The position numbers and the translations under genes are program-made. Of a stretch of 9,708 bases of DNA, positions 1-6,850 are shown piece after piece (positions within the stretch are counted from its first letter, which is position 1; each line of letters begins with the position of its first letter). This stretch comes from Planctomycetes bacterium UBA2386. GTDB taxonomy: Bacteria > Planctomycetota > UBA1135 > UBA2386. The notes under the pieces were generated by a model, which ran no database searches, was not told the DNA's origin, and was given only the letters and a program-made list of their open reading frames with translations. The stretch lies in NCBI GenBank assembly GCA_002343845.1, contig DDSQ01000200.1, positions 305 through 10,012 on the forward strand, given 5' to 3'.

Positions 1-766
1 CGGCGGCATGAGCGGCGGCCCGGCGGTCGATGCCCGGGGGCGGGTGATCGGCGTCAACGTCGCCGCGCGCCGCGACGGCGAGCAGATCGGCTTCCTCGTG
101 CCCGCGGCGCCGGCGCGCAGCCTGCTCGAGCGCGGCCGGCAGGCGATGGCGCTGACGCAACCGCTGTACGCCGAGGTCACGCGGCAGCTGCAGGCGCACC
201 AGGCGCAGCTCGTCGAACGCTTTCTCGCGCAACCCTGGCGCAGCGCCAACCACGCGCGCTACCGCGTTCCGGTCCCGCAGGAGAGCTTCATGCGCTGCTG
301 GGGCACCCCATCGCCCGAGCAGCAGAAGTACATCAGCTTCGACCGAAGCGACTGCGAGACCAGCCACGATGTCTTCATCTCGCCGCGCCAGCAGACCGGC
401 TCGATCTCGGTGCGCCACGAGATCTACGACGGATCGCGGCTCGGCGCGCTGCGCTTCGCGCGCCTGTACAGCGCGAGCTTCCGCAACGAGGTCTTTCCCG
501 GCGGGGGCTCGACCACGCCACCGCGCTGCCGGGAGGGCTTCGTCGACCGCGACGGCCTGGCCCTGCGCACCGTCGTGTGCCTGACCGCGCTGAAGCGCTT
601 CGAGGGCCTGTACAACCTGTCGGTGCTGACGACAACCGTCGACCATCCGACGCAGGGCGCGCAGGGCCGGCTGGATGCCGAGGGCGTCGACTTCGCGAAC
701 GCGATGCGCCTGGTCCGGCACTACCTGGACGGATTCGGATGGACGGACCGCAAGCCCCGTCCGTGA
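1..766 (+). CDS. Trypsin/HtrA-like serine protease, C-terminal part (5' end outside window)
   Basis: The reading frame is open from the window edge, so the true start lies upstream. The first residues form the G-x-S-G-G-P serine-protease motif (GMSGGP), with the putative catalytic serine codon at 11-13. A strand pattern typical of the end of HtrA/DegP-like trypsin domains follows (GRVIGVNVAARRDGEQIGFL). The catalytic His and Asp would be upstream and cannot be checked. No PDZ domain is visible. Instead there is a C-terminal extension of about 200 residues with four cysteines (97, 116, 174 and 191, counted from the ATG at 8), which would fit two disulfides in an exported protein. I do not recognise this extension. 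The gene overlaps the start of the next gene by 28 nt, which suggests one operon and coupled translation. The protease call rests on the short N-terminal stretch; the substrate is unknown. Confidence 0.72.
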   Translation, partial: GGMSGGPAVDARGRVIGVNVAARRDGEQIGFLVPAAPARSLLERGRQAMALTQPLYAEVTRQLQAHQAQLVERFLAQPWRSANHARYRVPVPQESFMRCWGTPSPEQQKYISFDRSDCETSHDVFISPRQQTGSISVRHEIYDGSRLGALRFARLYSASFRNEVFPGGGSTTPPRCREGFVDRDGLALRTVVCLTALKRFEGLYNLSVLTTTVDHPTQGAQGRLDAEGVDFANAMRLVRHYLDGFGWTDRKPRP

Positions 767-1773
767 CGCCGCCGCAGGGTTTGCCCCCGCGCCGCCTCGC
801 CGTGCTGGAGCTGCGCGAGCGCGACGGCCGGCTGGCGCAGATCGTCGACGTCACCCGCTGGCCGCTGACGCTCGGCCGGGCACTGGACAACGACGTCGTG
901 CTCGCCGATGCCCACGTGGCGGCCCACCATGCCCGCATCGTGCTCGATGCGCAGGGCGTGCCGATGCTGCAGGCCCTGCCCAGCCGCAATGGCGTGGTCA
1001 TCGAACACGCCGCCGGCGTGCGCCGCCTGAGCGATGGCGAGCAGGCGGCGCTCGCTCAGCCGGCGCGCGCGAGGCTGGGGCACACCGTGCTGCGGCTGCG
1101 GCTGCCGGACGATCCGCTGACGCCGGAGCAGGTGCTGGCGGCCACGCCAGCCGCCGCGTCGGCCGCCCCCGTGGCCCTTCTGGGGCTGCTCGTCGCGCTG
1201 TGGACGCTCGCGGTGCAATGGCTCGATCGCGACCCCGACAGCCGCTGGATCGACTACCTCGCGCCGCTGCTGGTCGCGGCGGGCGGCCTCGCGGCCTGGG
1301 TCCTCGTCTGGGCGCTGCTGTCCAAGCTGTTCCGCGGGCACTTCGCCGTTCGACCGCACCTGCTGCTGACGCTGGCCTTTGCCCTGGCGATCGCGACGGC
1401 GGAGTTCGCGCTGCCGGCGCTGGCCTTCGTCCTCGACTGGCCCCTGCTCAGCCGCGTGGCCGGGCTGGCCGCGGGCGTGCTGGCGGCGATGCTCGTCGTC
1501 CAGCAACTGTCGCTGATCGTGCCGCTGCACGCGCGAAGCGTGCGCCTCGTCGCCGCCGTCCTCGTCGTGCTGGCGGCCGGCGTGCAGATGGTCACGACGC
1601 GGCAACAGCAGGATCGGCTGTTCGCCGAGCTCTACAGCCCGGTGCTCCTGCCGCCGTCGCTGCGTCTGGCACCTGCGCGCCCGGTCGATGAGTTCACGAG
1701 CCGGCTGCGCATGCTGGAACAGCCGCTGATCGAGCGCGTGCGCCGCGCCCAGGCCGAAGACATCGAGCCCTGA
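739..1773 (+). CDS. FHA-domain integral membrane protein
   Basis: The product is 344 residues. The frame is open further upstream, but I chose the ATG at 739: residues before it read as out-of-frame protease sequence, and a GGACGGA element (727-733) sits 5 nt ahead. Residues about 18-122 look like a forkhead-associated (FHA) domain: L-G-R at 45-47, N51, the H63-H64-A65 segment and S-R-N-G at 82-85. FHA domains usually bind phosphothreonine peptides. Here the serine of the usual V-S-R-x-H-A motif is alanine (A61), so phosphopeptide binding is uncertain. About five hydrophobic segments follow (roughly 145-161, 172-195, 206-231, 238-263, 267-286), then a charged tail of about 58 residues. The FHA domain is predicted cytoplasmic. 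The gene overlaps the protease gene by 28 nt, so the product may sense or partner that enzyme. That role is inference; the family beyond FHA is not recognised. Confidence 0.82.
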   Translation: MDGPQAPSVTPPQGLPPRRLAVLELRERDGRLAQIVDVTRWPLTLGRALDNDVVLADAHVAAHHARIVLDAQGVPMLQALPSRNGVVIEHAAGVRRLSDGEQAALAQPARARLGHTVLRLRLPDDPLTPEQVLAATPAAASAAPVALLGLLVALWTLAVQWLDRDPDSRWIDYLAPLLVAAGGLAAWVLVWALLSKLFRGHFAVRPHLLLTLAFALAIATAEFALPALAFVLDWPLLSRVAGLAAGVLAAMLVVQQLSLIVPLHARSVRLVAAVLVVLAAGVQMVTTRQQQDRLFAELYSPVLLPPSLRLAPARPVDEFTSRLRMLEQPLIERVRRAQAEDIEP

Positions 1774-1832
1774 CGACAGCGCCGCGGCCGCCGGGCCGAC
1801 CTGGCCGCTGCAGGTCCCGGCGGCGGGTTCGT

Positions 1833-1852
1833 GACATCTTCCGGGGGATGTC
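1833..1852 (+). other. Inverted repeat (6-bp stem) after the FHA gene
   Basis: GACATC (1833-1838) pairs with GATGTC (1847-1852) around an 8-nt loop, with possible T-G wobble extension. It lies 60 nt after the FHA stop. It could be a weak terminator or part of a regulatory site; no run of T follows it. Confidence 0.3.
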
Positions 1853-1887
1853 CGGCCCGCACCGGGTGCCGCCCCCCGGACGGGTGG

Positions 1888-1901
1888 CTGCGCGTGCGCA
1901 G
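1888..1901. other. Short GC-rich palindrome
   Basis: CTGCGC and GCGCAG are arranged head to head around GT (CTGCGCGTGCGCAG). The two-fold symmetry would suit a dimeric regulator's operator, but such palindromes are common by chance in DNA of this composition. Confidence 0.2.
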
Positions 1902-1948
1902 CGGATCTCCAGAATCGCGTCCTTCAGCCACACGACCGGCCCGCAGGG

Positions 1949-1972
1949 CTGCACCGGATCGCCCCGGTGCAG
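1949..1972 (+). promoter_or_regulatory. 9-bp perfect hairpin just upstream of the oxidase ribosome binding site
   Basis: CTGCACCGG (1949-1957) and CCGGTGCAG (1964-1972) are perfect reverse complements around the 6-nt loop ATCGCC. The hairpin ends 6 nt before the GGAGGA element at 1979 and would lie in the mRNA leader if transcription starts upstream. It could affect translation, mRNA stability or transcript ending. The pairing is seen directly; any function is inference. Confidence 0.4.
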
Positions 1973-1978
1973 ACAGCT

Positions 1979-1984
1979 GGAGGA
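1979..1984 (+). promoter_or_regulatory. Ribosome binding site of the giant oxidase gene
   Basis: GGAGGA lies 7 nt before the ATG at 1992. It is a near-ideal Shine-Dalgarno sequence and fixes this start over the open frame back to 1848 and over the ATG at 2025, which has no comparable element. Confidence 0.8.
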
Positions 1985-1991
1985 CGAACGC

Positions 1992-4900
1992 ATGAGGACG
2001 TCGAGGGAACCCCGTCAGCCGCGCATGGGCGCCGTTGGCCATCGCCGCATCGCGGCGGCGAGCGCGCTGGTGGCGTTGCTGGCCCTGGGTGCCTGTGGCG
2101 GCGGGGGCTCCTCGCCGGAACCGGCCGCCGCCCCGCTCGACGGCCGCCAGCGGCCGCTGGCGAGCTCGCCGGAGTCGATCCCGGCGGATGCCCATGTGAA
2201 GGGCACCTGGAGCGCGGTTCACGACTGGCCGATCATCCCGATCCACTCGGTGCTGATGCCCGACGGGCGCGTGATGACCTTCGGCAGCCGGCCCGACGGC
2301 AGCTCGACCGCGTACTTCGGCCTTGACATCTGGGACAACGCCGGCGACCCGGCCAGCGGCCACCTGTCGATCGCCAACGGCACCGGCAACGACATCTTCT
2401 GCTCGGCCCACCTGCTGCTGCCGCCGCCGGACATGGCCAGCGCGCCGGCCGTCTTCATGGCCGGCGGCGACGCCTGGAACGGCATCAGCAGCACCTTCAT
2501 CGGCATCAAGGGGCAGACGGTCTACGACGGCGCGGTGGGCGGCCTGGTCAAGGGCACCGAGATGACCCGCCCGCGCTGGTACGCGTCGACGACCACGCTG
2601 GTCAACGGCGAGGTCTACATCCAGGGCGGCGCCGGCGGCGCCGACCGCCCGGAGGTGCGTCAGGCCGACGGCACGATCCGCACGCTCACCACGGCGGACA
2701 CGAGCTTCCTCGCATGGTCCTACCCGCGCAACTACGTGATGCCCGACGGGCGCCTGTTCGGCTACGACTACGAAGGCCGGATGTACTTCGTCGACACGGC
2801 GGGCACGGGCACCGTCTCGGCGCGCACGATCCTGCCGATGCAGTACTTCGGCATCGGCAGCTCGGCGATGTTCCGACCGGGCCGCATCCTGCAGATCGGC
2901 GGCAACACCAACGCCGCGGCGATCATCGACGTGACCAGCGGCAATCCGGTGTTCACGCCGACGCAGTCGACCAGCACCGTGCGCAAGACGATGACCGCGA
3001 CGCTGCTGGCCGACGGCCAGGTGCTCGTGACGGGCGGCAGCCCCGTGTGGAACGAACTGCCGGGGGCCAACAAGGCCGCCGAGATCTGGAACCCGGTGGA
3101 CGGGCAGTGGACGCTGGGCGCCGAGGGCGCGCGGGCCCGCCTGTACCACTCGACCGCGCTGCTGCTGCCCGACGCCAGCGTGCTCGTCGGCGGCGGCGGT
3201 GCGCCGGCGCCGGTCGGCGGCCCGTCGATCGGCGAGCGCAACGTGCAGATCTACTACCCGCCGTACCTGTTCAAGGCCGGCGGCGTGCGCGCGACCCGGC
3301 CGGTGATCACCGCGACGCCGGACTGGCTGGAGATCGGGCGCACCTTCAACGTCCAGGTTACCGGCGGCAGCTCGGTCTCGCGCGTCGTGCTGGTCAAGAC
3401 CGGGTCGGCGACCCATGGCTGGAACTTCGACCAGCGCTTCATCGAGTTGAGCTTCACGCGCACGGCCACGCCCTCCGGCGGGCACTCGCTGGCCGTCAAC
3501 TCGCCGGCGCGGCCCGGCGAGGCGACGCCCGGCTACTACATGCTCTTCGTCTTCGACGAGGCCGGCGTGCCGTCCGAGGCGCGCATCCTGCGCATGGGCG
3601 TCGCTGGTCCGCGCAACTCGCTGCAGGCGCCGTCGATCACCAACCCGGGCGCGCGCACCGGCACACCCGGCGTCGCCACCAGCGTGCAGCTGTCGGCCAC
3701 GGACCCGAACCGTGACCGGCTGACGTTCAGCGCGTCGGGCCTTCCGCCCGGGCTGTCGATCAACCCGACGACCGGCCTGGTCAGCGGCACGCCGGCGACG
3801 CCGGGCAGCTACGACGTCGTCGTCTCGGCAAGCGACGGCAGCTACAGCGACAGTGCGGGCTTCGTGTGGACGATCACGCCGCAGACGCCGCTGACGCTGA
3901 CCCTGGCACCCACGCCCGGCGCGAGCCTGGCCGGCAGCTCGGCCGCTTTCGCCGCCGGCGCCACCGGTGCCGGTACCGTCGAGTACTCGTGGAACTTCGG
4001 CGACGGCAGCGGCGACACGCCGTGGTCGGCGCAAGGCCAGGTCTACAAGGCGTACCCCCGCCCGGGCATCTACTCGGTGACGGTGCGCATCCGCGACGGC
4101 AGCGGCGCGGTGATCAGCCGCAGCTTCGTGCAGACGGTCTACCTCGGCAACGGCGGCCTGAAGGCGCCCGCCGTCTCGGGCAACATGGTCATCGCGACGC
4201 CGGTGGTCCACGGGGTCGACCGCCTGTGGGTGGTCAATCCGGACAACGACTCGGTCACGGCCTTCGACACGCTGACGCAGCAGCGCCTGGGCGAAGTCGC
4301 CGTCGGTGCCGCCCCGCGCACGATCACCGTCGCGGCCAACGGGCTGCTGTGGGTCACCAACAAGTCCGACTCGACGATCAGCGTGATCGACCCGGCCAAC
4401 CTGGTCGTCGTGCGCACGATCCCGCTCGCACGGGGCGCGCAGCCGTTCGGCATCGCGGCGTCGCCGGTCGACGCGCAGGCCTTCGTCGCGCTCGAGGGCT
4501 CCGGAGAGGTGCTGCGTTTCGACACCAGCAGCTTCGCGCAGACCGGCCGCCTCGCGGTCGGGCCGAACGTGCGTCATGTCACGGTCACCGGCGACGGCCG
4601 GCAGGTCTACGTGACGCGCTTCATCACGCCGCCGATGCCCGGCGAGTCGACTGCCACGGTGCTGACGCCGCCGGACCGCGGCGGCGAGGTGCTGCAGATC
4701 GACGCGGCCGCGATGACGCTGACGCGCACGATCGTGCTCGCGGCATCGGCCCGCCCCGACAGCGAGAGCCAGGGCCGCGGCATTCCGAACTACCTCGGCG
4801 CGATGAGCATCTCGCCGGACTACAGCCAGGGCTATGTCCCCGGCAAGCTCGACAACATCCTGCGCGGCACGCTGCGCGACGGCTCGCCGCTGAACTTCCA

Positions 4901-6827
4901 GAACACCGTGCGGGCGATCAGCTCGCGCATCCCGCTGGTCGGCGGCTCGGCCTCGGCCGAGGACCTGCCGCGGCGCATCGACCACGACAACGCGAGCCTG
5001 GCCTCGGCTGCCGCCTACGACAACCGCGGCGTGCTGATGTTCGTCGCGCTGGAGACCAGCCGCGAGGTCGCGGTGATCGACGCGCACACGGGCGGCCAGC
5101 TGATGCGCTTCGACGTCGGCCGCGCGCCTCAGGGCCTGGTGGTGTCACCGGACGGCTTCACGCTGTTCGTCCACAACTTCATGGACCGCACGGTCAGCGT
5201 CCACGACCTGCGCCCGCTGCTCACCCAGGGCCTGGCCGTCGTGCCGACCGTGGCCACCTGGCAGTCGGTGCTGCGCGAGCGCCTGCCGGCCCAGGTGCTG
5301 CGCGGCAAGCAGCTGTTCTACGACGCGCGCGATCCGCGGCTGGCCCGCGACGGCTACATGAGCTGCGCGGCGTGCCACCACGACGGCGGCCACGACGGCC
5401 GCGTGTGGGACCTGAGCGGCTTCGGGGAGGGGCTGCGCAACACGATCAGCCTGCGCGGTCGGGCGGGGGCGCACGGCCGGCTGCACTGGAGCGGCAACTT
5501 CGACGAGGTGCAGGACTTCGAGGGCCAGATCCGCACGTTGGCCGGCGGCAGCGGGCTGATGGCCGATGCCGCGTTCAACAGCGGCACGCGCAGCCAGCCC
5601 CTCGGCGACGCGAAGGCCGGGGCCAGCGCCGACCTCGACGCGCTCGCGGCCTACGTCGCGTCGCTGGACCGTTTCGCGGCCAGTCCCTGGCGCGCGGGCG
5701 GCGGCCTGACGCCCGAGGCTGCGGCCGGCCGCACGGTATTCGCCGCGAAATGCGCGGGCTGCCATGGCGGCAGCGACTTCTCCAACAGCCGCGACCGCGT
5801 GCTCCCGGACATCGGGACCCTCACGACGGCCAGCGGCCAGCGGCTCGGTCGCCCGCTGGCGGGCCTCGACACGCCGACGCTGCGCGAGGCGTGGGCCACG
5901 GCACCCTACCTGCACGACGGGTCGGCGCCGACGCTCGAGGCGGCGATCCTGGCGCACCGCGGCCCTGCCTTGTCGCCGCAGGAACTGGCGAACCTCGCGA
6001 GTTATGTCCGGCAGATCGACGCCGACGAAGCCGCGGCACCGGCCAGCCAGGCGAACCTGGTCGTCCGCGCGCTGGCGACGCTGGCCGACAAGGTCGGCGC
6101 GGCCTACGAGGTGCGCGTCAATCGTGCCGTCGTCGGTGCCGGGCAGCTCGATTCGGCCGGCTGGGTCGACCTGTTCTTCGACGTCGCGACGCTGCTCAAG
6201 GATGCGGTCGTCGAGATCGTCTTCAAGAACGACGCGACCGTCGGCAGCGAGGACCGCAACCTCGCGGTGCAGTCCCTCACCGTCGACCGCGCCAGCACGC
6301 TGCCGGCCAACGCGCCCGGCGTCGTCATCGACACCGGCAGCGGCGCGCAGGCCTTCGACAACCAGGACGTCGTCGACGCGACGCGCACCGGCGGCTGGAT
6401 GCCGTGGAACGGCGCGATGCGCTTCCTCCCGGGTGGCAACGCCGGCACGGTCACGGTGCGTGCCCGTGCGACGCTCGCCGCCGGCGTCGGGGTCCAGGTC
6501 GAACTGCGCGTGAACGGCGCGCTCGTGGCCACGCGGGTGATCTCGTCGACGACGGTGCAGGACGCTGTCTTCGCGACGCCGCCGATCGCATCGGGCGATC
6601 GCATCGACGTCGTGTTCACGAATGACGCGCTGCTCAACGGCGAGGATCGCAACCTCTACGTCGAGTCGATCGCCGCGCGCGGCGCCGTCCTCGCCACGAC
6701 GGCCGCCGGCGTCGTGATCGACCGCGGCGAAGGCGCGCAGGCCTTCGACGGCGTCGATGTCCTTCCCGCGGCGGGTTATGGCGGCTGGCTGCCCTGGAAC
6801 GGCGCGCTGCGCTTCGTCGTGCCCTGA
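1992..6827 (+). CDS. Giant multidomain lipoprotein: copper radical oxidase + PKD + beta-propeller + di-haem cytochrome c + two carbohydrate-binding modules
   Basis: The product is 1611 residues. A signal peptide ends in a lipobox (LGAC, C35); glycine follows the cysteine, which favours the outer membrane. Residues about 71-537 are a galactose/glyoxal-oxidase-like Kelch propeller with the C-terminal DUF1929 domain (from about 434). By motif alignment the copper and cofactor residues are all present: C137 (FCS), Y197 (RWY), Y385-H386 (LYH) and H475 (ATH). Such enzymes oxidise alcohols or aldehydes and make H2O2. Next come a putative Ig (He_PIG) domain (about 546-630), a PKD domain (about 633-717, WNFGDG), and a YVTN-type beta-propeller (about 731-1075). 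A MauG/cytochrome c peroxidase-like domain (about 1095-1345) has haem motifs CAACH (1125-1129) and CAGCH (1254-1258) and the family's APYLHDG segment. Two tandem modules (about 1354-1481 and 1484-1611) resemble CBM60-type calcium-dependent xylan-binding domains. Likely role: surface oxidation of a polysaccharide or aldehyde, with the haem domain handling peroxide or electrons. Substrate is unknown. Confidence 0.88.
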   Translation: MRTSREPRQPRMGAVGHRRIAAASALVALLALGACGGGGSSPEPAAAPLDGRQRPLASSPESIPADAHVKGTWSAVHDWPIIPIHSVLMPDGRVMTFGSRPDGSSTAYFGLDIWDNAGDPASGHLSIANGTGNDIFCSAHLLLPPPDMASAPAVFMAGGDAWNGISSTFIGIKGQTVYDGAVGGLVKGTEMTRPRWYASTTTLVNGEVYIQGGAGGADRPEVRQADGTIRTLTTADTSFLAWSYPRNYVMPDGRLFGYDYEGRMYFVDTAGTGTVSARTILPMQYFGIGSSAMFRPGRILQIGGNTNAAAIIDVTSGNPVFTPTQSTSTVRKTMTATLLADGQVLVTGGSPVWNELPGANKAAEIWNPVDGQWTLGAEGARARLYHSTALLLPDASVLVGGGGAPAPVGGPSIGERNVQIYYPPYLFKAGGVRATRPVITATPDWLEIGRTFNVQVTGGSSVSRVVLVKTGSATHGWNFDQRFIELSFTRTATPSGGHSLAVNSPARPGEATPGYYMLFVFDEAGVPSEARILRMGVAGPRNSLQAPSITNPGARTGTPGVATSVQLSATDPNRDRLTFSASGLPPGLSINPTTGLVSGTPATPGSYDVVVSASDGSYSDSAGFVWTITPQTPLTLTLAPTPGASLAGSSAAFAAGATGAGTVEYSWNFGDGSGDTPWSAQGQVYKAYPRPGIYSVTVRIRDGSGAVISRSFVQTVYLGNGGLKAPAVSGNMVIATPVVHGVDRLWVVNPDNDSVTAFDTLTQQRLGEVAVGAAPRTITVAANGLLWVTNKSDSTISVIDPANLVVVRTIPLARGAQPFGIAASPVDAQAFVALEGSGEVLRFDTSSFAQTGRLAVGPNVRHVTVTGDGRQVYVTRFITPPMPGESTATVLTPPDRGGEVLQIDAAAMTLTRTIVLAASARPDSESQGRGIPNYLGAMSISPDYSQGYVPGKLDNILRGTLRDGSPLNFQNTVRAISSRIPLVGGSASAEDLPRRIDHDNASLASAAAYDNRGVLMFVALETSREVAVIDAHTGGQLMRFDVGRAPQGLVVSPDGFTLFVHNFMDRTVSVHDLRPLLTQGLAVVPTVATWQSVLRERLPAQVLRGKQLFYDARDPRLARDGYMSCAACHHDGGHDGRVWDLSGFGEGLRNTISLRGRAGAHGRLHWSGNFDEVQDFEGQIRTLAGGSGLMADAAFNSGTRSQPLGDAKAGASADLDALAAYVASLDRFAASPWRAGGGLTPEAAAGRTVFAAKCAGCHGGSDFSNSRDRVLPDIGTLTTASGQRLGRPLAGLDTPTLREAWATAPYLHDGSAPTLEAAILAHRGPALSPQELANLASYVRQIDADEAAAPASQANLVVRALATLADKVGAAYEVRVNRAVVGAGQLDSAGWVDLFFDVATLLKDAVVEIVFKNDATVGSEDRNLAVQSLTVDRASTLPANAPGVVIDTGSGAQAFDNQDVVDATRTGGWMPWNGAMRFLPGGNAGTVTVRARATLAAGVGVQVELRVNGALVATRVISSTTVQDAVFATPPIASGDRIDVVFTNDALLNGEDRNLYVESIAARGAVLATTAAGVVIDRGEGAQAFDGVDVLPAAGYGGWLPWNGALRFVVP
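6051..6824 (+). repeat. Tandem duplication of a ~128-residue carbohydrate-binding-like module
   Basis: The two halves of the C-terminal region align along their whole length. Shared landmarks are VRA-ATLA near the start, EDRNL-V-S in the middle, GAQAFD--DV, and GGW-PWNGA-RF at the end. Copy 1 spans about 6051-6435 and copy 2 about 6441-6824. The EDRNL and AFD-x-x-DV motifs are the acidic, likely calcium-binding features of CBM60/CBM36-like domains. Copy 2 (GEDRNLYV, AFDGVDV) is closer to the consensus I know; copy 1 (SEDRNLAV, AFDNQDV) has drifted. Divergence at DNA level indicates an old duplication. Confidence 0.75.
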
Positions 6828-6848
6828 CCGCGGCCGCGCGGCCCGCGG
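6828..6848. terminator. GC-only hairpin between convergent genes (possible bidirectional terminator)
   Basis: The 23-nt gap between the giant gene's stop and the acyltransferase stop holds CCGCGGCC (6828-6835) facing GGCCCGCGG (6840-6848), which pair with one bulged C. The position suits termination from both sides. No T-tract is present on either strand, so it would not be a classical intrinsic terminator. Confidence 0.35.
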
Positions 6849-6850
6849 GA

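Larger units (their letters stand above)
1774..1991. other. Intergenic region with several hairpins
   Basis: This 218-nt stretch separates the FHA gene from the giant oxidase gene. It contains three inverted repeats (1833-1852, 1888-1901, 1949-1972) and the ribosome binding site of the downstream gene. I see no convincing sigma-70 -35/-10 pair and no T-tract that would make a classical intrinsic terminator. The giant gene's frame stays open back to 1848, but that stretch has no protein-like sequence. The promoter of the giant gene probably lies here, because the gap is far longer than others in the window. Confidence 0.5.

Noticed and set aside
577..738. Possible 54-residue N-terminal extension of the FHA protein
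   Set aside because: The stretch is inside the protease coding region and reads as Arg/Gly/Pro-rich noise. The ATG at 739 has a purine-rich element at the right distance and starts just ahead of the FHA domain.
1848..1991. Possible 48-residue N-terminal extension of the giant lipoprotein
   Set aside because: It would place about 80 residues before the lipobox cysteine, and the ATG at 1992 has GGAGGA 7 nt upstream.
1774..1991. Small RNA or riboswitch in the leader
   Set aside because: Hairpins are present, but I see no match to a known riboswitch core and no terminator with a T-tract; only the hairpins themselves are supportable.
1632..5087. Minus-strand open frame of about 1151 codons antisense to the giant oxidase gene
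   Set aside because: It is rich in Arg/Ala/His with no recognisable domain and mirrors the codon bias of the real plus-strand gene. High-GC DNA commonly leaves such antisense frames open.
3866..6625. Plus-strand open frame of about 919 codons in another frame inside the giant gene
   Set aside because: It has low-complexity Arg/Gly/Ala/Pro sequence. The overlapping frame carries clear Kelch, PKD, propeller and haem motifs.
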